From Perkinsus olseni (Eukaryota; Perkinsozoa; Perkinsida; Perkinsidae): a stretch of 64,000 nt of DNA. Below the pieces are notes generated by a model, which was not told where the DNA came from, made no database searches, and was given only the letters and a program-made list of their open reading frames with translations. How positions within the stretch are numbered: the stretch's first letter is position 1; each line of letters begins with the position of its first letter. Positions 31,814 to 46,445 of the stretch are shown here, one piece after another. The stretch is taken from the NCBI GenBank assembly GCA_013115135.1, contig JABANP010000225.1:16905-80904 (forward strand), given 5' to 3'. A program made the translations under genes and the position numbers.

Positions 31814-31832
31814 ATAATACGTTACGTATTAT
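31814..31832. promoter_or_regulatory. Second copy of the X palindrome
   Basis: Same 9-bp-arm palindrome ATAATACGT/ACGTATTAT as at 24418, upstream of the decayed paralog. Confidence 0.45.
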
Positions 31833-32282
31833 ACGTATGTGCACGCAGGAGACAGCGCCTCTATTGACAGCAGATTGCCAGCCTGGTCCCGCCGGCCGGT
31901 CAGACAGACCGGACTATGCCCCTTCAGACGACCCTAAGTAATCGCTGGTCCCTCACCCCTATCCAGCGACGTCAACTATCTTTGTCGGCGTCGATGATAA
32001 CCCCAACCCAGGATTATTCGACGGAGACACTCCAGTGCGTATGATGATCATACGCGGCGACCCAGCACGTGGTTGCACAAAATCAGAGCATCGCGTACGA
32101 GGGCTGTCCCGACTTCGTTGATTTGAGATAGAGAAAATTTTCGCTCCCTCCCGACCCAGAGGCCGGTATTTCCGTGATTTGAAATTCCAAACGCCGTTTG
32201 GCAAACGGAACTTCCCGAATTCCGCGAACTCCAAATGGGAAGGACGCACGCTGAAGAAGGTTGGAGCCTTATCGCTTCACTC

Positions 32283-32410
32283 CCCAATACGTACACGTAA
32301 TACTCGTACACGTAATACTCTGGGTACACGTAATACTCGTACACATAATACTGTACACATAATACTCGTACACATAGTACTCTCTATACATAAAACCCAG
32401 CGCTCGTACA
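32283..32410. repeat. Short tandem repeat of TACACGTAATACTCG type
   Basis: About eight imperfect copies of a roughly 14-15 bp unit (TACACGTAATACTCG, later TACACATAATACTCG). Tyr/Val-rich ORFs on the reverse strand are a by-product. More decayed TCGTACAC-type units continue near 32740-32880. Confidence 0.85.
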
Positions 32411-33799
32411 CTATGCTGCTCAGTCGCAAAATGGCCACGCAGACCAGACAAACAGACTGGTAGACTTTTTTCAGTCGGAAAAGGCCATTGACACCGTATG
32501 AATTACGACTTCAACACTGAAAATCGATTGAATCGTTCAGGACTCTTGAAATATTGCAGTTTGGAATCTGTTTGAGCTCCAACTGTGCGGAAAATGTCTC
32601 TGCGCCAATATGCGCTCCACCGGCTGGCACTGTACTGTGGATCCTCACCGATCTAAATGCCGTACTCTAACACAGTAAGTTAGTAACACTTGATTCACCG
32701 ACGGTGAATCACCGTATGCCTTAGTAAGAGCCTCTTACACATTCAATTCGTACACTTCCAACTCGCACACTTTCAACTGGTCTACGCTTTAACTGGTACA
32801 CCTATAATTCGTACATCCTCGTACACCGCAAAAGCGGTTCACATACAGTTCGTGCACAAACAACCCATACACCGCCGTTTCGCTCACACCACAATCTTCA
32901 ACCCCTGCACTTCAACCTGTTCCAGGCCGCACATTCGTGCGCGAGGTGCAGGCGCTCCGCGGATTCCATGCAAGTCTTTACTTTGAAATTCCTGCGTTTG
33001 CTTCCTCCGGTTCATTCGCCGCTCAGTATGCAGTGCGCTTACTGCATACTATGGGCATGCATACCATGCTCGGCAGCATGCATTACTAAGTGATAGTACC
33101 ACCATCCCTGGCCTGGAGACTAGCGCCACACTTCACCGAGGGTCTGGCATACCCAGTGCATGCCTTATTCTTCACTCTCTGGCTCCGCTCTTTCCTTTCA
33201 TCGCGCCCCCCCTGTGAACCTTTCTCGCCCATCGAAGTGTGGTCGCCTCGCATAGACTTCGAGTTGAGCTCGATTAACTCCTCGAAGCGCTCGAGGATTG
33301 TAGCGTGAGAAAGAAGTCTTACCTCCTAGTCGGAAGCCATGTTTTTCAAACCACGACAAAACCACAATCGAAGGGTGAATAAGTGGTAAGGCCACGTGCT
33401 TAGCTTGCCGTAGGGCTCAACACAGCTTGGTGTCGTCTCCGGGCACATGAGGGAGGGCGTCACGGTTTAGCCCACGTCGAACCCTGCAGAATCTGCAGTG
33501 CAGATTCAACTCAGAAAGAAGTTCACGTGTATCGGGGTGATGCTAGTCACTAGGGCCGTGCTCGGTCGGTGGTTGTATGATTGTGTTTTTCTGCTCTATC
33601 GGGCCGTTGGGTCTGGAAAACGGATCCTAGATTATAGCTCCGATGACATTACACAACATTATTGTTTTTCCGAGTCGGGGTTGAGTAGGGGCACGATGTG
33701 CGCCGAACGCTGTAAGCTGAGAATGATTCTCCAGTCGCACAGTAGCAGGATAGAAGCCTCGATCAACATGAAAAAACAGTAGTCTACTGTGGTGTCTCT
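32411..33799. other. No gene recognised
   Basis: Only short, unsupported ORFs. Contains GCATGCATACCATGC-type short palindromes near 33055-33080. Confidence 0.4.
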
Positions 33800-34535
33800 A
33801 AGAGACAAATACCACTAGCGCTAGGGGCAAGTGGATCGTGTCTTACACAATAGCATGAGTGCACTACGTGAATGAAACGCCCATTTCCAATCCATGCGCT
33901 TCAATTTCGGACAGCACCAGGCAGGTTAACGCGTTGTACGCCTCGCGTGCTTGAGGGCATCGAGTTGAGGGCGGAAGTCTAAGACTTCAAGTCTTGAAGG
34001 CTGGTACCACCAGTTCGGACATGAATGCTTCGAAACTATTGTTCTCGTACTTGCCTAAGCTGGATTGACTACTGGGAATCTCAAGCACAATCTTCAGCTC
34101 ACTGGAAGCGAGCAGATGTTAGACGGAGACAGAGAACGATTTTTCCGGGGCAGTGTTCTCGTTGCTTATTCTCTTCGCTTACCCATATTCTGCAGGTGTG
34201 GACGAAGTCACATACCGTCGGTGAAAGCCGGCCGTGTGGGGACATTCGACACTAAGGTGCAGCAGTGGTACATCAGCTGCACACTGTGCAGTGCGCAGCC
34301 AGCGCCAGTACAAAACCATGTTTCTGCCTCTCGTGTACTCGAGCTGAGCTGCCCACTATTGATCACTCCTTAGGGAAGATTTCGCTGCGCCTCCTGCGTG
34401 TCGTCACGCGCCCCTTCTGCTCTTTATGCATAAAACTTTTATCCACTTTCCAAACTCCCTAGCAGCCCTGCGAATCCGAGGAATGTGGATGAGCCTCGTC
34501 ACCAGCAGGCGTATGGGAGCGCCTCGACGTGTCTA

Positions 34536-35177
34536 CACCCATTTCCAGACCTACTTAGTAAAACCCCAGACCAAATTAGTAAAACCCCAGAGCAATTTTA
34601 ATAAAACCCCAGAGCAAATTAGTAAAACCCCAGAGCAATTCAATAAAGCCCAGGCTAAAGTAGTAAAACCCAAAGCAATTTAGTCGGCACGCGAGACTCA
34701 TCCGTCCCTCCTCCCGGCCCGGGAACTCCGGCTCATGAGTGGCGGGAGAGGCGGTGGAGCGAAGGCAGGGTACTTCCTGCCGTGCTGTGTGAAGTTGCTT
34801 CAAAAAGGGGTTGAAGAGGTTACTATGCAACTTTGTATTCAACTTGCAACTTTGCTTCAATCACGCCCAAACATTGTACCCTTGTTGCTCAGCTATGTGA
34901 GGCATGCCAGTCGGAGCCCCAATTCGAATGTTTAACGATTAAACTTTAACCCGCGATCGGTGGAATAACGAGGGCCTACTTCATGTAGGCTGACGTTGTG
35001 AGTTTTCCGTACTTGTTAGTGATTTTGTTGGGCTCTACTAAATTGGTCTTTCATAAAATCAAATTGCTTTGGGGTTTTACTGTGCTGGGCTTTCAGTGAG
35101 GTGCTTTGGGTTTTACTAATTTGCTCCTGGGCTTTTATTAAATTGCTGTGTTTTACTAAGTAGGTCTGGAAATGGTG
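34536..35177. mobile_element. TA-flanked MITE in D2 (642 bp), empty site in D1
   Basis: D1 reads GTGTCTAGTGCCATTACC at 26801-26818; D2 has the same flanks with 642 bp inserted at the TA (34534-34535 and 35178-35179). The ends are inverted: CACCCATTTCCAGACCTACT and its near complement AGTAGGTCTGGAAATGGTG. Next to each end lie several alternating units of TTAGTAAAACCCCAGAGCAA or the reverse. No transposase. TA duplication fits Tc1/mariner-type mobilisation. Confidence 0.92.
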
Positions 35178-35623
35178 TAGTGCCATTACCATGGCGAGGT
35201 GTTTGGATCGAATACTCGGCGCTCATGGACTCGCAAGTCCGTGATCGCTCGGATTTCGGCTGACAGCCGATGGCTGTGCCAGCTTTGGGATACCTCCTCA
35301 CGGAACTGCCCTCACCTTAGGTTCCGGCACTAGTACGCTCCACTCCACCTCCCCACAATCAGAGGTTTCACCATGAAGAAATCATCAAAGCGATACATTT
35401 AGTCTCCTGCCGCACAGACACTTGCGTACCGCAGTAGACTCTAGTGTAGGTAGTCTGAGATTACCTGTTCAGTGAACAGTGTTCACATGAGAAGTCTCGG
35501 CCGGCAAAAGTTGAAGCTTGTCCCGAGCGGTTACGCTTATCTTCGCCTCGAGCATGGACCCAGAGCAATATGCCGTAGCTGCGAGATATCTCATCCTTCA
35601 TCGTCTCAGCATCATCGGCAACA

Positions 35624-36145
35624 ATGACTCCCAATTCACAGCAAACAGGAGTATTAAACTATGCTTGTACTCGGAGTACAACCGCAGTGGTTCCTATCCT
35701 CGCTCCAACTTTCATGCTAACTGCTACTCCTCTCATGACAATGGGTGCAGTAGCTACTATTAACCCGCGTCCCATACTACACGACCTAACTATGCGAGTA
35801 ATGGTGGTTGATATAACTTCAATGGAGATGCCGATTAGGCGATGCGTGACTACCCTATTACTAATGACAAGGAATTACCTACAACCTCCCAAACAGGGTA
35901 CTCGACCGGTTACAAGCATCAGCAGACATCCCCACATGAAGGCCGTTCGTTCAACTACTGGTGGTACACACCGGAGGGAAGAACCGTCCTCAGCTCAGTC
36001 CGGTTCTTCCATCGGCAGTCTAACACGTCACCCGAAGCACCGTGGAATCTCGACCAAACAACTGCACACGCTCAGATTGCTAAAGCTCTTCCGCGTGGCG
36101 AGATCAATGAGGACAAGGCGAACGCCAACCCCATTCGCGGAGTAG
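35624..36145 (+). CDS. Unassigned 173-codon ORF of block D2
   Basis: This frame has a hydrophobic N-terminal stretch (VVPILAPTFMLTATPLM) then a basic Ser/Thr/Arg-rich tail. It overlaps another frame conserved in D1, so conservation does not single it out. Possibly an uncharacterised membrane or secreted protein, possibly spurious. Confidence 0.25.
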   Translation: MTPNSQQTGVLNYACTRSTTAVVPILAPTFMLTATPLMTMGAVATINPRPILHDLTMRVMVVDITSMEMPIRRCVTTLLLMTRNYLQPPKQGTRPVTSISRHPHMKAVRSTTGGTHRREEPSSAQSGSSIGSLTRHPKHRGISTKQLHTLRLLKLFRVARSMRTRRTPTPFAE

Positions 36146-36820
36146 TCTAGGCTGCCAGTAAAGACGCTGCCTGCAGTGGAAGCTGGCGCACCTGCGTGGA
36201 ACCCAGCTAGAGAGAACTCGCAGAAGTTCTGCGGCGGAACTTCAGCCTTGAAAATAAGCGAGATTTGAGTGGACGCTTAGGAAGCGACAACGACGTTTGA
36301 AGTGCTGCCTAACGTCATCCCTCCAACTAACGTCGTGGGGAAAATCCTGGGCAAACGTGAGGCTACTACGAACTGTCTGACTTTCTATTCCCAAGTCACG
36401 TGTCTGACAAAGTGCATCGGATGCGCTGCATCCACATGCCGATGGCATGTGGTTCGCGCCAGTGATAAGAACACTACCTCTACAATGAATGCTCAGCAAC
36501 GTGACTCACGTTACGTGAGAAGCTTATCCTAGAAGGAGGCTGCTTCGTTGAAGGGCGGAAACTTGAATGTAAGGGTATTGTTTTGGTTAGAGTATGTTTG
36601 ACTTGCGGCCGAGCTCATGCTAATCGTAGAAGAGTATTAACGTGTTATCAAAGACTCATTGCTTCGATGCTCTATTAGTCCAGAAAGGTACGCCCAGAAA
36701 GTTCCAAGGTACGCCCAGAAAGCTCCCAGCCAGGTATGCCCATCTTTCTGGTTTTATTTGTCTTCGAGCTTCTACCTCGAGCCGATCTTCAATCTATATT
36801 AGAACATAGAATCTATATTA

Positions 36821-37093
36821 TTGACTGAGAGATTTGCGCTCGTTCCAAGTCTCTCTTCCGATCTCAATGCGCTGGTGGGCTCTACTGAGGTATGTCTGAT
36901 CTCCTTCTATATTCCCCCACGGTCTGGCAATATGGACTCCCTTCGGCAACTGAGTGAACGCTTTCTTCACAATGACAAAGTTGTACTTGGAGGGGACTGC
37001 AATGGTTATCATGATGCCTGGGGGATTTTGCATCCGGAACGTCTGAATGAAGCTGCTATCCGTATTGCCAATACGGTATTGGTAAATTGGTGA
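36821..37093 (+). pseudogene. LINE (non-LTR) endonuclease fragment
   Basis: The frame encodes the central part of an apurinic-type endonuclease of non-LTR retrotransposons: CLISFYIPPRSGNMDSL, then VVLGGDCNGYHDAWG, matching the usual (F/Y)Y(I/R)PP and GGDFNAHH.WG signatures, with Cys in place of Phe in GGDxN. A stop follows shortly (LVNW). No reverse transcriptase follows, so it is a short truncated copy. Confidence 0.75.
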
Positions 37094-37710
37094 TGGAGGG
37101 AGAAAACTCGCGCCGATCTTGTCTGTCACTCTCGTCGATACCAAACTGCGGAACGCATTTTTCCGAAAACCGCGCAAGCCGTATTCTCAGTTCTTCGCTC
37201 TTCCTTCTCCGTTGTCGCGACGGGAAATTCGTTAAGCGGCTATCACTACCGGTTTCCACTTTCAGGGGAGGATATGACGATAACGAATTTTCTCCCAGAG
37301 GAGAGTAACGAGTGTTTGAGAGCGCTGAAGAAGGTTGGAGCTTTTCACGCTTCTCACTCCTCAGCGAATCTTAGGAGCTTGACTGAGTTCCAACCATCGA
37401 GGCTGGTATTTATAAAACCTCATGTACAGTACGTTGTACAGTTGTGACGTTCGACCACTTGGGCCTTTAGGGATATGACGATTGCAACTTGCAACTTGCA
37501 TATCGAAGTACATAGCCAGAGAAGTTCAGAACTGGGTATATCGTGTATAGTTCACTTTTGTGGATATATCGCGACTGGACACATTAACGTGAAGCCAACA
37601 GCATAACGTAGATGGAAAATCGTACCAATGCTCGATGGAAAAATCAATCTTTCGGACCAACCTTCTCGGGATGGTCACCTACATGAAAAAATTACCGCTG
37701 CGCTACGAAA
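37094..37710. other. No gene recognised
   Basis: No supported coding sequence. Possible downstream LINE remnants in other frames could not be confirmed. TGCAACTTGCAACTTGCA is a short repeat near 37482. Confidence 0.3.
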
Positions 37711-38214
37711 TTATGAGGACTTCTTACTCGTTTTTTGCTGCTGTTGGGACCGACGACGCCTGTTGTCGAGGAAATCGTCGGCAGTCTCGTCAACGTGACC
37801 GAGAGCAGATAGATGCTCAACGCGCTCAGCGAAATACCGAAATCTGACAAATGAAATTCCGCGATAAAAATTGCTAGGATCAATAAACTGCGGACCGTGA
37901 AGAGCGTATTCCCTCACTTCACAATAGCTGAGGGTGTGCGTATGCTCTTGCACAGCCCGATTGGGACGATCCAGAACAGATACGAGAAGTTCTCCTCGAC
38001 AACTCGTCGAGTCGCTCGGTCCCGTTATGTTCACAAAGGGGTTCGCACTCGCCCAGTCAAAGGAGACGGTTCGCGGATCCTCACCGATCGAAGTTGTCTT
38101 GCAGTTTAACGGCAACCGCGGTTGGTCGGAATGTGACATCTGGTAAAGATACGGAAAAGATATCTTTAGCTTGATCCTTGTACCTGACGAAATCACTAAA
38201 AGTTGAGAAAGCAT
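37711..38214 (-). CDS. Unassigned ORF, up to 167 aa
   Basis: An open minus-strand frame whose middle (NPFVNITGPS, FYRGISFVRFRYFAE) has ordinary protein composition and whose end is Arg/Gln/Lys-rich. A shorter start at the internal MSHSDQ is possible. No signal peptide, no family, no splice partners identified. It may be an exon of a longer gene. Confidence 0.3.
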   Translation of the reverse strand: MLSQLLVISSGTRIKLKISFPYLYQMSHSDQPRLPLNCKTTSIGEDPRTVSFDWASANPFVNITGPSDSTSCRGELLVSVLDRPNRAVQEHTHTLSYCEVREYALHGPQFIDPSNFYRGISFVRFRYFAERVEHLSALGHVDETADDFLDNRRRRSQQQQKTSKKSS

Positions 38215-40416
38215 CGCTCCGCCTACTTCCGGTAGCGCACATCTAAACGCTCTCGTTTGAGCTCTTCTGTACTCGAGCTGGAGTCACTGTCGTCGGCGGT
38301 CTGAGGGCATCCAAAGGTCCCCGGTTCGAACCTCCCTTTCGGCATTATTCACTTCGGAGCTGCCTTCTTTCTCCTTCCTCCCGCTGGCAATTTCCAGCGC
38401 TCCCGTGAAGGTACCAGTCTGAACGAAACGAGTGGTAGTCGGAAGGTCGCAGGTTCGAACCCCACGGTCGTCACCTCAGTCGTTGGTATTCTGACCCCAC
38501 TATGAAAAGTGAAAGATTCTCCTGGACGAACGAGAGGCTGAAATAATGATGAAAATCAGCATACAAAACTTCGCTCCGCTAACAAAAAAATCACTATCAG
38601 CCAGAATTTTGAGGGCACGGTGAATCGCTGGTCTCACGACTGGAAGGTTGAGATGGTTTTCAGCGGAGGAAAAGATATGATCGAAGGATCTAAAATTTTC
38701 AATCCCCTGCCCTTCTCGAAAACTCGATACGGCCGGTTCTACCATAGCAAATTTCTCGCGCGCCACAAAATAAGTTTCTCACCGTCAAGCCGACCACGCC
38801 CATGGCCTCTTCGCTGCCCGGGTTGATATCAGCGAAGATCTGAAAACCGGGGAGATGTGGAATGTCCGTGTTAAATCCACACTGCCATCGAAAATTTGGA
38901 AATTTCGGAAAAATGGGGAAAATTGTCGATTCATTTTGTCTCTGCGCAGCCTTCAGCGGCGTTGACATACTTGGGCACAGAGAGCCGTGACGCTTGACGT
39001 CCGTATAGCGCAAAGATATTTTCTTCCGGCCAGGTGTGTTCATCCGATCAGTACCAGGGCTGTAGTCCAGCCGACCACAGGTCGCCTTGGCCTTTGTGGT
39101 CACCGACGGTTAGTCCGCCTCTTCGCGAAGACGTTAGTGGAACAACCCGACTTGAAGAGGCAGTACCAAGGATACCATCCCCGGCCTGTGAATTTCGATT
39201 CGGCAAGAAATTAGTCTAATTCGCTTCGGTTGAAGAGAGTGAAACAGCAGATTGAGGAATGCACTGCTGACCCCGTCTCGGGTGTTGTGTCCTGAATCAG
39301 TTGGCCGGTAAGGTCCAGTTCATGTGAAGACTCGTTAACTCTCAACGGGACATACGATTTCGGTTGGCTGAGTTGTAGGGAAGAGCAATGAAGGGATAAA
39401 ACTCACACCAGTGAGGAAAGCCAACGGTCGCTCGAAGCGGCGAGAGCAGAGTTTTAGATCTAACGAAAGCAAGGCGAACTGTTGCATAAAATTTTGCTGG
39501 TCTGCCCGACCACCCTTCCTCCTCACGTGGTCATCAGCGTCCCGAAAAGTGTAATTTCGGCCAAGTATTCGATACTCGTTATTCTGATGGAGATTGTGTA
39601 TGGTTATGCGATATGTGTATACCTGAAGGGAAAATGTCGTCGCCGAGGATCGAACCCGGGATCTATCACGTAGGTCCGCTTGGACGGATCGGCAGGCTGA
39701 GGGGCGTCTTGGCAATAACCGGTAGCCACCTGATAAAGATACTCCTGGATCGATCACGTGATCGATTTGACCTGTATCATTAATCCAGCTTGTGGATCGA
39801 CGCGTTGGAAGTTACTCGCGTTTAACACAGATTGTTCGGATACGTATCTGACAGCCACCTGTGCATGCGTGCTAATCGAATCATATCTTAGTAACCTACT
39901 TGACGGTTTCAAAAAGAGTGTCTTCCTCTTCTCGAGGAGCCACAACAACCTTGTTGTCATCTTCGCAGAGCAGCGGTCTGAAAGATGATAATCCAAAGGC
40001 CCCGGGTTCTATTCCCACGCATGACATACCGTAACAATCGATCTTTTAGGCGACCGATTGAAAGCCCCGAGACCCTTGCTGGGCGGCTGTCGGAATCACA
40101 ACCACTCGGGATTGACTTCGATACCAGCTGAAGGGAATCTTTGAGGTCGACTCAGGGAGTATCTTTGGCCATCGTGTTCTGCCAGCTCGAAAGATACTAC
40201 ATGGAATTTGAGAGCCTTTTCGGCTGTATACGCCAACTCGGATACTCGAACAACGTTGGTAGTCATTGAATATCCTGAAAGAGAATCTTGAGGTCGAGCG
40301 TGCAAGATACAAAATGGGTCAAGCCGTCGACCTCGCCCCCAGAAGTCGATTTGACAGGGGTAGTTCGTCTGCAACAGTTGTCGGCCATCCATCAGATTGA
40401 CGATCTTCCCACCTGA
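38215..40416. other. Intergenic with scattered tRNA-like B-box sequences
   Basis: GGTTCGAACC at about 38323, AGGTTCGAACCCC at about 38450, GGATCGAACCCGG (reverse orientation) at about 39650 and GGGTTCTATTCCC at about 40002 resemble RNA polymerase III B boxes of tRNA T-arms. None has the partner acceptor strand, D-arm or anticodon arm of a tRNA. They resemble the tRNA-like cores in introns at 43769, 43926 and 46662. No protein gene is supported here. Confidence 0.5.
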
Positions 40417-40417
40417 G

Positions 40418-40660
40418 AGTATCTTATCAACCTAGTTAGCCACGAAAAGAAGTCGAGTAGAGGTGATAGAAGTATCTTATCGACCTAGTAAGATACGAAA
40501 TGGGTCGAATAGGAGAACAAGTAGTATCTTATCAGCTCAGTGAGATGTAAAAGTGGTCGAGACGAGTATCTTATCGCCCTAGGAAGATGTGAAATTCATC
40601 GGAATAACGCGATAGAAATATCTAATCGACCTAGTAAGATACAAAATAGGTCAACTAGAA
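40418..40660. repeat. Array of GTATCTTA hairpin repeats
   Basis: Five imperfect units start at about 40418, 40471, 40523, 40565 and 40617, about 42-53 bp apart. The best unit contains GTATCTTATCGACCTAGTAA with GATAC, an 8-bp perfect stem GTATCTTA/TAAGATAC around a 9-base loop, followed by AAAATAGGTCRA. The same module occurs inside helicase intron 2 (41565-41620), in intron 12, and before the TMA7-like gene. Confidence 0.8.
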
Positions 40661-41203
40661 GCATTTTCTCCCAACTTACTCTTCCTCATTTGCCTCAGCA
40701 ACATCACCGTCAACGACCTTCTTATCGACCGAGGACCCTTCGCCGTCAACTCCGTCATAAAAGTCACTTAAACCATGCAACCTCTTTCACACCATCCATC
40801 CTGCGCCAAATCGATCATCAGGGCTCGCGCTTTTCTACCGCTGCGTCAGTCTGGCACGTAGACGCCGTTGGTGACCGTCCGGCGTTGCTTTTCATTTAAT
40901 AAGCCCTTCAGGTGACCCCTCGGGGGTTGGATGATTTCTAGTGTCCTTCTCGCACTGGAATCGGAGTATTTGTGGGGAAGGAGTGGTATGGGAATATTCT
41001 GTTGCTTTGGGAAGGCTGAGGGAATATTAACTGGGTGAGATTGAAAATATCCGAGGTTGAAGCTTGCTCGATACGCTACATCAAGATACTTATAATAATT
41101 ATTAGAGGAGAGGTTCCCTCTTCTGTCCTCTGTCCAATGTTCTCTATTTTACACTTTCTTCATCAATAATAGTTACTTCTTCTTTCCCTGTCTATTTCCC
41201 ACC

Positions 41204-44226
<3,023 letters not shown>

Positions 44227-44657
44227 GTTATTCTATGATTGCCTCGGATCAACCTAAGATTCGCCGTCTCTTCTGCTCGGCCATCGATACTGTTTGTTTC
44301 TTCCCTCTACTGTAATTTACATCATCACCATCACGTCTATAAATTACCACTGGATCGTTGACGATTAGTTTCTCTCGCAAGTTGGCATAAGCGTATCTTA
44401 GGTCGAAGCTGGCATGCGGCAGAATTATACCGATTGTCATCACTACGTCAGAAATTATTCCTCTCACACTCAGCGCTGAAATTCCTCAGCGCCCGCAGCC
44501 GGAAGATTTTTCTCCACCCAAGGATACTCCAATTTTGGGGTGAGAAGTATTTCCGCTGTATCTATACAGTTGGTATTGAATGTTGTGTTGGGGGTATCCT
44601 AGGTTGAAGCTAGTAAGATACAGAATAGGTTAAGTTTGGGTTCTCCCATTTGTCGAT

Positions 44658-45144
44658 ATGAGTCGTCATATTCAAGGCGGAAAGGCTAAGCCGCTCAAGG
44701 CTCCCAAGTCGGGCAAGCACGATGACGCCGATACTATCGCCATGAAGAAGCAGATGGTAGGCCTTTCTCATACCACATTTTTCGTAACTCTCGGTGATCT
44801 TGGATGATATCTCGTCAACACGACGTATCTCCTTCCTTAACATTTCCGTTATGACAGCGGTTCTGGTGGTTCTCTCCGTCGCTTTTCTTTGGAATAAAAA
44901 CTAGCGTCTTTCGTGTTCGTTTTGGTCATCTTATACTAGTAATAATGATCCAGGTTTGGTCTTCGAATTTTTGTCGTCAAATTTTTCGAATGAAAAGAGG
45001 TCCTCCCCTGTGTTCGGGTTTTCTTCAATTCTTCGCGGAAATATTTCTTGTTGTTATCAATACTTTGTTTTTCAGAATGAAAAGAAGGCCGCCGAGAAGG
45101 CCGCCGCGAAGGCGTTGATGGCGAAGAAGAAGAGTATTAAATAA
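44658..45144 (+). CDS. TMA7-like small basic protein, 55 aa, two exons
   Basis: Exon 1 (44658-44756) begins MSRHIQGGKAKPLKAPK; exon 2 (45076-45144) is almost only Lys, Ala and Glu and ends AKKKSIK. The intron of 319 bp is GT-AG and T-rich. The GGKxKPLKxPK opening and Lys/Ala-rich helix are the signature of TMA7/CCDC72, a ribosome-associated protein. The C-terminus is shorter than the usual about 64 residues, lacking the GPL..GGIKKSGKK ending, so assignment rests on the N-terminus. It starts about 430 bp after the helicase stop, same strand, with a GTATCTTA-type repeat unit just upstream. Confidence 0.7.
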
Positions 45145-46445
45145 GAAGAAGATTATTCACTCTCACTGACTGATAGCATTTCCAAAAATTCCTTTTTTCC
45201 CGTTGGGTTGTCAATCGGGTTACCGTCACTGCGCCACGAAATTGCTCTTCAGCGTTCTCATGTATGTCATCATCGTCACCGGCAGAGTTTAAGGATTTTT
45301 ATGAAGTTTTGGGGATTTGCCCTACGGCCACTGATGCCGAGATAAAGACAGCGTAGTAATGGGAAGAGGGCGTTGAGGAAATTCAAGATTTCAAGATTTG
45401 GCGAGATGCTGGTATGGAAATACTTCGCAGTTGGAGGTTTGAGTTTCAATTACCATTGAACTTTTGAGAGATGGTGAGAAAGTAGAAATTATCAACTCGC
45501 TGTTATGTTCTCGAGAGATTTCTCACCGGGACGCGAGGAAAGTGCGCGAAGAGGTCATTCCAGTACGTCGTTAGGTGGCGGCCTAGTAGAGGCAGAGAAG
45601 TGCTTTCGATTCGAGTAGAATGACAAAGTACAAGATTCAATTTTCTATTGACATAATACTTGAAGGAAGGGTAGAGGGTAGAGAAAATTTTTTTAAATTT
45701 CGGTAATGTTGTAGATGTTTTTTGAGAAAATTCTCGTCTTGTAGAGGAAAGAAAGTGTTGCGAAGAGAGGGTATGGGAACCGAAGCAAGGTGGGAAGTAC
45801 TCGAAAGGAGGACGGCTGGGGGTTGAGAAAAAATCATTTTTCCCTTTCTCGATAATTCCCGTCGTTGTTGTCCGTAATAATTGCTCCCGGGAAATTCCCG
45901 AAAATTTGTATACAACTTCCCCACTTTCGATGAGAGGGTAACATCGAATCTTGCGATCTGAATGAAGGCTGCAAAATGTGAATCGTTGGCGTGAGTGAGT
46001 TCAACGCCGAGAATAAGGCTTCATTAGACTAGCACCTAGGATGCACCTTTTCCTGGGGGATATGTTCTACCCGTTCTTCTCATCGGTAGATCGTTGGCTG
46101 TCTTTTTTTACTCACAGAGCGAAAGTATTTGAAAATTTGCCGTATGATTGAGGGCATCTCAGTTGAAGTGTATAAATAAAACCTAGTAATAATAAAATCT
46201 AAGTATAACATAGTGTTGTAAATATTAATGCAGGACTGAGAGTTGTTGGGGATCTCTCCTCGAGGACTTTCGTACCGGTTGATAACGTGCGTCCGGCAAT
46301 TAAAGTGTTAAGAATAGGTAAAGATTTTTTATATTTAATAAATCTTAATTTTTTACTATAAAATTTGGAATCTTGAATGTTATCAGTTTGAAACTATTGA
46401 TAGGCACCTGTATGTTCCAGTTCGTGAGGTTATCATAATAGCACC
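45145..46445. other. Intergenic, no gene recognised
   Basis: AT-rich spacer between the TMA7-like and J-domain genes. A minus-strand ORF (45637-45924) has low-complexity sequence and no support. Confidence 0.4.

Larger units (their letters stand above)
29477..32033. repeat. Unit X, second copy (uninterrupted)
   Basis: Begins TGGGATGTTGTTAAATC, as at position 1, and runs through the GGGTCTCAACGAGACATG junction without the MULE, providing the empty insertion site. It ends where similarity to 24634 is lost. Many small indels relative to the first copy show it is not a recent duplicate. Confidence 0.9.
33800..36617. repeat. Duplicated block D, second copy (D2)
   Basis: Counterpart of 25446-28232. 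Similarity ends after TTGCGGCCGAGCTCA in both copies. It differs from D1 by the MITE insertion and by lacking the spliced-leader segment. Confidence 0.85.

Noticed and set aside
32048..32460. Tyr/Val-rich ORFs on the minus strand
   Set aside because: By-products of the TACACGTAATACTCG tandem repeat.
38300..38480. Possible tRNA genes (B-box like GGTTCGAACC)
   Set aside because: Only the T-arm-like part is present; no matching acceptor strands, D-arm or anticodon arm could be folded. Treated as tRNA-derived repeats.
40418..40660. CRISPR-like repeats with spacers
   Set aside because: Units are imperfect, spacing varies from 42 to 53 bp, and the same sequence occurs in introns.
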